Below, piece by piece: positions 58,711 to 64,000 of a stretch of 64,000 bases of DNA. Position 1 is the first letter of the stretch, and each line of letters begins with the position of its first letter. The translations under genes were made by a program, and so were the position numbers. Origin of the DNA: Bacillota bacterium (GTDB lineage: Bacteria > Bacillota > Clostridia > Acetivibrionales > DSM-1351); contig JAEWMS010000063.1 of NCBI GenBank assembly GCA_023393115.1, positions 77,879 to 141,878 on the forward strand. Reading direction: 5' to 3'. A model generated the notes under the pieces. It saw only the letters and a program-made list of their open reading frames with translations. It was not told the origin of the DNA and searched no databases.

Positions 58711-61391
58711 AGAAAGTAGAGCTTTTGGCACCTGCAGGAAATTATGATGCATTCCTTGCGGCTGTTGAAAATGGCGCGGATGCAGTATATTTAGGTGGAA
58801 AGCTGTTAAATGCACGGCAGTTTGCACGCAACTTTGATGATGAAGACCTTCAGAAAGCAATTGATTATGCTCATGTCAGGGGAGTAAGAATACTGCTGAC
58901 TCTCAACACTCTTGTTCTGGATGAGGAAATGCAGGAAGCTGTAGAATATGCTATAAAAGCCTATGAAATGGGAGTAGATGCCTTTATAGTTCAGGACATG
59001 GGCCTGGCGTCAAATCTGAAAAGGTTAATGCCTCAAATACCTTTACATGCAAGTACTCAAATGACTACTTACAATCCTGAGGGGGTAAAGGCACTTGAAA
59101 AAGCAGGCTTCGAAAGGGTAGTGCTTGCAAGGGAACTTGATATTAAAGAAATAAGTGAGATATGTAAAAATACAGCTCTTGAGATAGAAGTGTTCATTCA
59201 TGGCGCATTATGCATAAGCTATTCAGGGCAGTGCCTGATGAGCAGTCTTATTGGCGGCAGAAGCGGAAACAGGGGGAAATGCGCCCAGCCATGCAGGATG
59301 CATTATTCCATGTCAAAGGACGGTAACAATATTAAGAGCAGCTATTTGTTAAGTCCAAAAGATATATGCCATATCGACCATCTGGCAGACCTAATTAACG
59401 CCGGAGTTGCATCCTTTAAAATTGAAGGCCGAATGAAAAGCCCCGAATATGTTGCGGCTGTTGTAAGCACCTACCGAAAATACTTGGACCAGCTGGAGCA
59501 GGAGCGAGCCGCTATAGCCGGAAATCCCGACAACACACAGCAGGCTCAACTGGAAAATCCCAAAGTTTCCGACCAGGACAGACACCGGCTCCTGCAAAGC
59601 TTTAATCGAGGGGGCTTTTCGAAAGGTTATCTGCTGGGCAAAACAGGACCTGATATGATGGCTTACCATAAGCCTAAAAACTGGGGTACCTATTTAGGTA
59701 CTGCGCTTGCCCAGGACAGAAGCACCAACTCGGTTAAGCTAAAGCTGGAAAATACTCTGGGTAATGGTGACGGCATAGAGATATGGTCAGGAAAGACCTA
59801 CGAGGAAAGTCCCGGAGGTATTATTACAAAAATTGTATTGGACGGGGGCAAGCAGGTCAAGCGCGCAAACTCCGGAGATACAGTCTGGGTATCGGTAATC
59901 AGGGGAAATATCGAAAAGGGCAGCAAGGTTTATAAAACCTCCGACAAGGAAATGCTGGAACAGGCAGCAGCCACATATGCAAAGCCCTCAAGAAAGGTAG
60001 ATATAAAGGCTGCTTTTACTATGAAAGCAGGCCAACTGCCTGAAATAACCTTATATGATTTTGACGGGAATACTGTATCGGTAAAGGGAGAGGTGCTTCC
60101 TGAGAAGGCTGTTAACAAACCTCTTACCGGTGAAAGAGTTTCAGGGCAGCTGAAAAAAATGGGTTCAACGCCCTTTAATGTGATCGAGCTGCAAATAGAT
60201 ATGGACAAGGATATTGTCCTGCCCATAAGTGAACTGAACAATATCAGAAGAAGAGCAGCAGAGCTTCTGGAGAACAAACGGATAGTATGGGGAAAACCAT
60301 ATAACAGTACAGCAGGTCAGCCGACAAAATCTCAACATGAATTGACAGGTTTCCAACGTGAGATGACATATTTCCCGGGAAATATGTCAAGTCACAATGG
60401 AAATATGTCGGCAAATCATGAGAAAATGTCGTCCAATCATGATAATTTGTCAGAAGTTCACAGCAATGTATTGAATATCGCAGAAAATGCTGTGGAAGTA
60501 CGGAAAAAATCTGCAGCCATTAAAGAAAACGTAAAACTTTCGGCTATGTTTTACCACGTTAATAAGAAGATGGAGCTGGATAAGCTGCCGGCAGACAGAC
60601 TGTATATCCATTTCAATGATATACTTGACAGAGCTACAGCCGAGCAAATAAACAAGGCCCGGAAATCGGGAAAAGAAGTGTATGCATATGTACCGGCAGT
60701 AATAAAGGGCAAACAGACAGATATATTGAACAAAAATGCCGAAAATATATATAATCAGACAGATGGATTCCTTGTGGGAAATATGGGAGTGGGGGAGTTG
60801 TTAAGAAGTAGTCTGGGAGAAAAGGTCGAGCTAATGGGTGACTATACACTAAACCTACTAAACAGCTCCACCTCATATTACTTTAAGGAGTCAGGCTACA
60901 GCGGTGCGACTCTGTCCTATGAACTCAACCTTTCACAACTTTCGTCCATGGTATTACCCGAGGACTTTGATACAGAGCTGGGCGTTTACGGAAGAATACC
61001 TGTTACGACAAGCGAATACTGTCCTGTAGGAGGGAGTGCAGGGAATGCTGCTCCTTACAAGTGTAAAACCGAATGTAAAAACGGCGTATTTCATCTAAAG
61101 GACAGAAAAAATGCTGAGTTTCTTGTGAAATGCGACTGTGTGGACTGTAGAACTACAATATTTAATTCTGATATATTATTTGCGCCTGAACTGTTGGACA
61201 GCATATTGAAAACAGGAATGAAGTATATCCGGTTAAGTTTTGTAGATGAAAGCACAGAAGAAGTATATGATATAGTTAATTTATATAAGGACTTAATCAA
61301 GGGGAGAAAAAATACTGACCAAGGTCGGAAGGTAATGGAATATGTTAAATGCAAGGGCATTACAAAAGGGCACTTGCAAAGAGGCGTTTAA
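58704..61391 (+). CDS. U32-family peptidase with DUF3656 and a heptad-repeat insert
   Basis: Large U32 protein of 895 residues, related to YrrN/YrrO and RlhA, the latter acting in 23S rRNA C2501 hydroxylation. The N-terminal TIM-barrel-like domain has KVELLAPAGNYDAFLAAVEN, HASTQMTTYNPEGVKALEKA, EVFIHGALCISYSGQC and RSGNRGKCAQPCR with conserved cysteines (a likely Fe-S site). A DUF3656-like middle region (PKNWGTYLGTALAQD) follows. The C-terminal portion carries further cysteines (CPVGGSAGN, CKTEC, KCDCVDCRT). Between them, residues 559-586, are four degenerate heptads. Start ATG overlaps the previous gene by seven bases. Function inferred as RNA or tRNA modification rather than proteolysis; experimental role unknown. 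Confidence 0.86.
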   Translation: MLKKVELLAPAGNYDAFLAAVENGADAVYLGGKLLNARQFARNFDDEDLQKAIDYAHVRGVRILLTLNTLVLDEEMQEAVEYAIKAYEMGVDAFIVQDMGLASNLKRLMPQIPLHASTQMTTYNPEGVKALEKAGFERVVLARELDIKEISEICKNTALEIEVFIHGALCISYSGQCLMSSLIGGRSGNRGKCAQPCRMHYSMSKDGNNIKSSYLLSPKDICHIDHLADLINAGVASFKIEGRMKSPEYVAAVVSTYRKYLDQLEQERAAIAGNPDNTQQAQLENPKVSDQDRHRLLQSFNRGGFSKGYLLGKTGPDMMAYHKPKNWGTYLGTALAQDRSTNSVKLKLENTLGNGDGIEIWSGKTYEESPGGIITKIVLDGGKQVKRANSGDTVWVSVIRGNIEKGSKVYKTSDKEMLEQAAATYAKPSRKVDIKAAFTMKAGQLPEITLYDFDGNTVSVKGEVLPEKAVNKPLTGERVSGQLKKMGSTPFNVIELQIDMDKDIVLPISELNNIRRRAAELLENKRIVWGKPYNSTAGQPTKSQHELTGFQREMTYFPGNMSSHNGNMSANHEKMSSNHDNLSEVHSNVLNIAENAVEVRKKSAAIKENVKLSAMFYHVNKKMELDKLPADRLYIHFNDILDRATAEQINKARKSGKEVYAYVPAVIKGKQTDILNKNAENIYNQTDGFLVGNMGVGELLRSSLGEKVELMGDYTLNLLNSSTSYYFKESGYSGATLSYELNLSQLSSMVLPEDFDTELGVYGRIPVTTSEYCPVGGSAGNAAPYKCKTECKNGVFHLKDRKNAEFLVKCDCVDCRTTIFNSDILFAPELLDSILKTGMKYIRLSFVDESTEEVYDIVNLYKDLIKGRKNTDQGRKVMEYVKCKGITKGHLQRGV
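60378..60461 (+). repeat. In-frame 21-bp minisatellite, four units
   Basis: Four tandem 21-bp units inside the U32 gene encode heptads GNMSSHN, GNMSANH, EKMSSNH and DNLSEVH. The unit length is a multiple of three, so copy-number change keeps the frame. It lies in a linker between conserved domains. Confidence 0.85.
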
Positions 61392-61410
61392 TCAGTTTTT
61401 TGAGCGCCGG

Positions 61411-61442
61411 ATTAAAGCCGTAAACCGGCTTAGGAGGTTAAT
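61411..61442 (+). promoter_or_regulatory. Hairpin abutting the dut ribosome site, leader family member 3
   Basis: Stem AAGCCG / CGGCTT (61415-61420 with 61426-61431), loop TAAAC, ending one base before GGAGG of GGAGGTTAATATG (61433-61445). The same start block and hairpin placement occur before the esterase (6109) and khtT (55174). The 36-bp upstream block of those two leaders is not found here. Confidence 0.6.
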
Positions 61443-61943
61443 ATGGTAGAGATTTTTGTTGAGGTTTGCAGGGAGGATGCAGTACTGCCCAGGTATACAA
61501 ATCCAGGTGATGCAGGAATGGATGTTTATGCAGCCGAGGAAGTGATAATTGCTCCCGGAGAGACGGTGGTTGTACCGACGGGACTGAAGCTTGCAATACC
61601 CGAAGAATACGAAATCCAGGTTAGGCCCAGAAGTGGTCTGTCCCTAAAAACTCCAATCAGAATACCTAATTCTCCAGGGACAATCGACAGTGGTTACAGG
61701 GATGAATTAGGAATAATTGTAAATAATAACTCTGATAAGAGTTTGTGTGAAAAGGATACGGCTCCTTATACACTTGATGAAAAGGGTAATAAAAGCGGAA
61801 CATATGTTATCAGGAAAGGTGACAGAATAGCTCAGATAGTTTTACAGGTTGTACCTAAAATGGTTCTAACACAGGTTTCCTCTGTCAAAGACATTGGCTT
61901 TAACAGAGGAGGCGGCTTCGGTTCCACTGGAGTGACCGATTAA
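61443..61943 (+). CDS. dut: dUTP diphosphatase
   Basis: Trimeric dUTPase, 166 residues, hydrolysing dUTP to dUMP and PPi to keep uracil out of DNA and feed dTMP synthesis. All five motifs are visible: PGDAGMDVYAAEE, RPRSGLSLKTPIRIPNSPG, TIDSGYRDELGIIVNN, RKGDRIAQIVLQ and the C-terminal P-loop-like NRGGGFGSTG. It carries a short insertion (CEKDTAPYTLDEKGNKSGTY) between motifs 3 and 4, making it longer than the E. coli type (about 150). ATG follows GGAGGTTAAT. Separated by a short hairpin leader from the U32 gene and followed closely by hflX. Confidence 0.96.
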   Translation: MVEIFVEVCREDAVLPRYTNPGDAGMDVYAAEEVIIAPGETVVVPTGLKLAIPEEYEIQVRPRSGLSLKTPIRIPNSPGTIDSGYRDELGIIVNNNSDKSLCEKDTAPYTLDEKGNKSGTYVIRKGDRIAQIVLQVVPKMVLTQVSSVKDIGFNRGGGFGSTGVTD

Positions 61944-61958
61944 ACAGGAGGTGATTTT

Positions 61959-63749
61959 ATCAATATTAACGGAAATACGCAATCCATAAAAGATAGACTG
62001 CTCACCGAGCTTGAGGGTTTATACCATAAAAAATTCGGCTCAAGAGAGCTTGTTCCTGTTGAATTGGCAGAAACTATTGCAAGAATATCCCATGAGATTA
62101 ACAGGGAGATATCCGTTCTTATCAATCGAAGGGGTATTGTGGTTGACATAAGTATTGGCGACAGTGGAACAGTATCACTGCCGCAGCTGGACAGCAGAAG
62201 AGGGAAGACCAGACTATCAGCAATCAGATGTATTCATACACATCCCGGCGGAAACGGAATGCTGTCCCAGGTAGACATAAGTACACTCCAAAAGTTAAGA
62301 CTTGATGTTATGCTGGCAATGGGTATAAGTGAGGGACAGCCCACCGAGCTATATGCAGGCTGTCTTTCAGCGGAGGATGGATTTGATGTGTTTGGGCCCT
62401 TTACCCTTGGAGAGCCGAGGCTTAACTACATTTATAAAATCATAGAAGAACTGGACGCCTCGGCGAGAGACGATATCTACGAAAATGAGGAAGAGTCAGA
62501 GAAGGCCATACTGGTTGGGCTGGAAACCAGTCAGAGCAGATTGGAAAGTGCTTCTATCAGGGATGCTGAAGACTCTCTTGATGAACTTGAGGAGCTTGCG
62601 ATGACCGCAGGTGCCGTTGTCATAGACAAAGTTCTCCAGCGCAAGCAGGCACAGGACTCGGCCTACTATGTGGGAAAGGGTAAAATAGAGGAACTGTCCC
62701 TGCTGTGCCAGGCACGGGATGTTCAGCTGCTGATTTTTGACGATGAGCTCTCGGGGGCTCAGATAAGAAATATTGAAGAGGAAACAGGGGTGAGGGTCAT
62801 TGACCGAACCACCCTCATACTGGATATTTTCGCCCAGAGAGCCATATCCAAGGAAGGCAAGCTTCAAGTTGAGCTGGCACAGCTGAAGTACAAGCTTCCC
62901 AGACTCATTGGTCTTGGGACTGAGCTTTCCAGACTTGGAGGAGGTATCGGTACCCGTGGTCCCGGAGAAAAAAAGCTGGAAGTGGATAGAAGGCATATAC
63001 GCAGGAGGATAACAAATCTTGAAAGGGAACTGGAACAGCTTGAAAAGCGAAGGGATTTCCTGCGGAGTACCAGAACTAAGAATAATGTACCCGTAATCGC
63101 TATTGTAGGTTACACAAATGCAGGGAAATCAACTCTGATGAACAGGCTTTGCGGGGCCTCCGTCTTTGTGGAGGATAAGCTTTTCGCGACCCTTGACCCG
63201 TCTGCCCGCAAGCTGATACTGGCTGATGGAAGGGAAGCTGTACTTGTTGATACTGTAGGCTTTATAAGAAAACTGCCCCATGATTTGGTAGAGGCATTTA
63301 AGTCAACACTGGAGGAGGCGGTTCATGCTGATATGCTGCTTCATGTTGTTGATGCATCCAATGAAAATGCAGCTATGCAGATAAGTGTAGTAGAGGAACT
63401 TCTGGAGGAGCTTGGCGCAGCCTCAAAAAGTACTATACTTGTATTAAATAAGCATGACCTTGTAGCCGGAGGCGGAAGAATTAGCTCCATGGGGTATTCC
63501 ACTGTTTGTGAAATATCGGCGGTAACAGGTTATGGTATAGAAGTACTCCTTGAAAAGATAACTGAAGGCTTTAAAGAACAGTTAAGTGAAATATCTATGT
63601 TGATTCCGTATAACGAGGGATGGGTAATGCCATATATTTATAAGCATGGTCAGATTATTAATCAGGAATACCTGGAAGAGGGCATAAAAGTGCAGGCTTT
63701 AGTCAAAATAGACAAAACTCATAAACTTGAAGAATTTATCCTTGTATAA
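61959..63749 (+). CDS. hflX: Ribosome-associated GTPase HflX, non-canonical start codon
   Basis: GTPase of about 596 residues that binds the 50S subunit and rescues stalled or hibernating ribosomes. The N-terminal domain contains ISHEINREISVLINRRG, typical of clostridial HflX with an extra segment. A middle domain has YYVGKGKIEELSLLCQ, the glycine-rich GGIGTRGPGEKKLEVDRR, a helical hairpin and the G domain: P-loop IVGYTNAGKSTLMNRL, switch VDTVGFIRKLPHDLVE, and LVLNKHDL. The open frame has no ATG, GTG or TTG near AGGAGGTG (61946-61953). The best-placed codon is ATC at 61959, or ATT at 61965; a TTG at 62064 would drop 35 conserved residues. Start is therefore uncertain. Confidence 0.9.
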   Translation: MNINGNTQSIKDRLLTELEGLYHKKFGSRELVPVELAETIARISHEINREISVLINRRGIVVDISIGDSGTVSLPQLDSRRGKTRLSAIRCIHTHPGGNGMLSQVDISTLQKLRLDVMLAMGISEGQPTELYAGCLSAEDGFDVFGPFTLGEPRLNYIYKIIEELDASARDDIYENEEESEKAILVGLETSQSRLESASIRDAEDSLDELEELAMTAGAVVIDKVLQRKQAQDSAYYVGKGKIEELSLLCQARDVQLLIFDDELSGAQIRNIEEETGVRVIDRTTLILDIFAQRAISKEGKLQVELAQLKYKLPRLIGLGTELSRLGGGIGTRGPGEKKLEVDRRHIRRRITNLERELEQLEKRRDFLRSTRTKNNVPVIAIVGYTNAGKSTLMNRLCGASVFVEDKLFATLDPSARKLILADGREAVLVDTVGFIRKLPHDLVEAFKSTLEEAVHADMLLHVVDASNENAAMQISVVEELLEELGAASKSTILVLNKHDLVAGGGRISSMGYSTVCEISAVTGYGIEVLLEKITEGFKEQLSEISMLIPYNEGWVMPYIYKHGQIINQEYLEEGIKVQALVKIDKTHKLEEFILV

Positions 63750-63903
63750 AATTACTATGTGGGTTATTATATTAATAATAGAATGTATTATATTCTATGC
63801 AATGGAAATAATAAGGAATAGTTGGATGGTTTATACATAGTTATAATATGGTTTGACTATTCTAAAATAACTCAAAAAATCTATCAGGGAAGGGGTTTTG
63901 ATT

Positions 63904-64000
63904 ATGCTTGTTAGAAACTGCGCAGGTGGTGTTGTCTTTTCCGGAGAGAAAGTATTTCTTCTCAAAAATGAGAAGGATGAGTGGGTACTTCCAAAAGGGG
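63904..64000 (+). CDS. Nudix hydrolase, partial (cut by window end)
   Basis: Only the first 32 codons are present: MLVRNCAGGVVFSGEKVFLL and then EKDEWVLPKG. The AGGVVF strand and WVLPKG segment immediately before the Nudix box identify a Nudix (MutT-like) hydrolase of nucleoside diphosphate derivatives. The ATG has GGGAAGGGG about eight bases upstream. The box itself lies beyond the window, so substrate and length cannot be judged. Confidence 0.85.
   Translation, partial: MLVRNCAGGVVFSGEKVFLLKNEKDEWVLPKG

Noticed and set aside
1..64000. CRISPR arrays, rRNA, tRNA genes, insertion sequences, prophage or replication origin
   Set aside because: No regularly spaced direct repeats, no rRNA or tRNA sequence recognised, and no transposase, integrase or phage structural gene seen; rearrangements at 13 kb, 22 kb and 30 kb show no IS ends.

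Overview
The window looks like chromosomal DNA of a mesophilic, cellulose- or plant-degrading Clostridia member, close to Ruminiclostridium / Clostridium cellulolyticum in style. The grounds are AT-rich DNA with strong AGGAGG ribosome sites, spore genes (spmAB), a Spo0A-box-controlled abrB, a glucuronoxylan/plant-glycan gene block, and Bacillus/Clostridium gene order around tmk-holB-ricT-rsmI-abrB-metG-tatD-rsmA. This is inferred from gene content; no 16S rRNA or tRNA gene was seen.

Left part (1 to about 34 kb) is accessory carbohydrate metabolism. A GntR/LacI-type repressor (cut by the window edge) diverges from a CUT1 sugar transporter (two permeases and a lipoprotein, no ATPase). An AraC regulator then diverges from a glucuronate/glucuronoxylan operon: SGNH acetylesterase, uxuB, uxuA, GH67 alpha-glucuronidase, and a gutted GH3 xylosidase remnant. 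A YesM/YesN two-component pair precedes a second CUT1 transporter. Next come a broken GH16 beta-glucanase, a GH94-type glycoside phosphorylase, another AraC regulator and a GH2 beta-galactosidase. Beyond a rearrangement scar (5'-truncated AraC and Gfo/Idh genes head to head) lie an intact Gfo/Idh oxidoreductase, a TetR regulator and a phytoene-desaturase-like flavoprotein with paired palindromic operators.

Middle part (34 to 52 kb) is a conserved housekeeping block matching the Bacillus subtilis yaaO-tmk-darA-yaaR-holB-ricT-trmN6-rsmI-abrB-metG-tatD-yabE-rsmA order. Insertions are a 2x[4Fe-4S] ferredoxin, a ZTP-riboswitch-controlled AICAR formyltransferase, spmAB, and a YtpB-like terpene synthase. 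yabA, yazA and rnmV are missing from their usual places.

Right part (52 to 64 kb) holds an unrecognised clostridial protein, a bacteriohemerythrin, zapA, a KhtT/KhtU potassium efflux pair, a short YitT protein, an alkaline-phosphatase-superfamily enzyme overlapping a U32 peptidase, dUTPase, HflX, and the start of a Nudix hydrolase.

The most interesting unexplained signals are in the non-coding DNA. (i) A 42-bp promoter/operator element occurs in front of both regulator/sugar loci. (ii) A dispersed leader family of hairpins abuts an identical GGAGGTTAATATG start site in front of three unrelated genes; two of these leaders also share a 36-bp block. (iii) Three helically phased Spo0A boxes lie upstream of spmAB, and one more lies inside the abrB promoter region.
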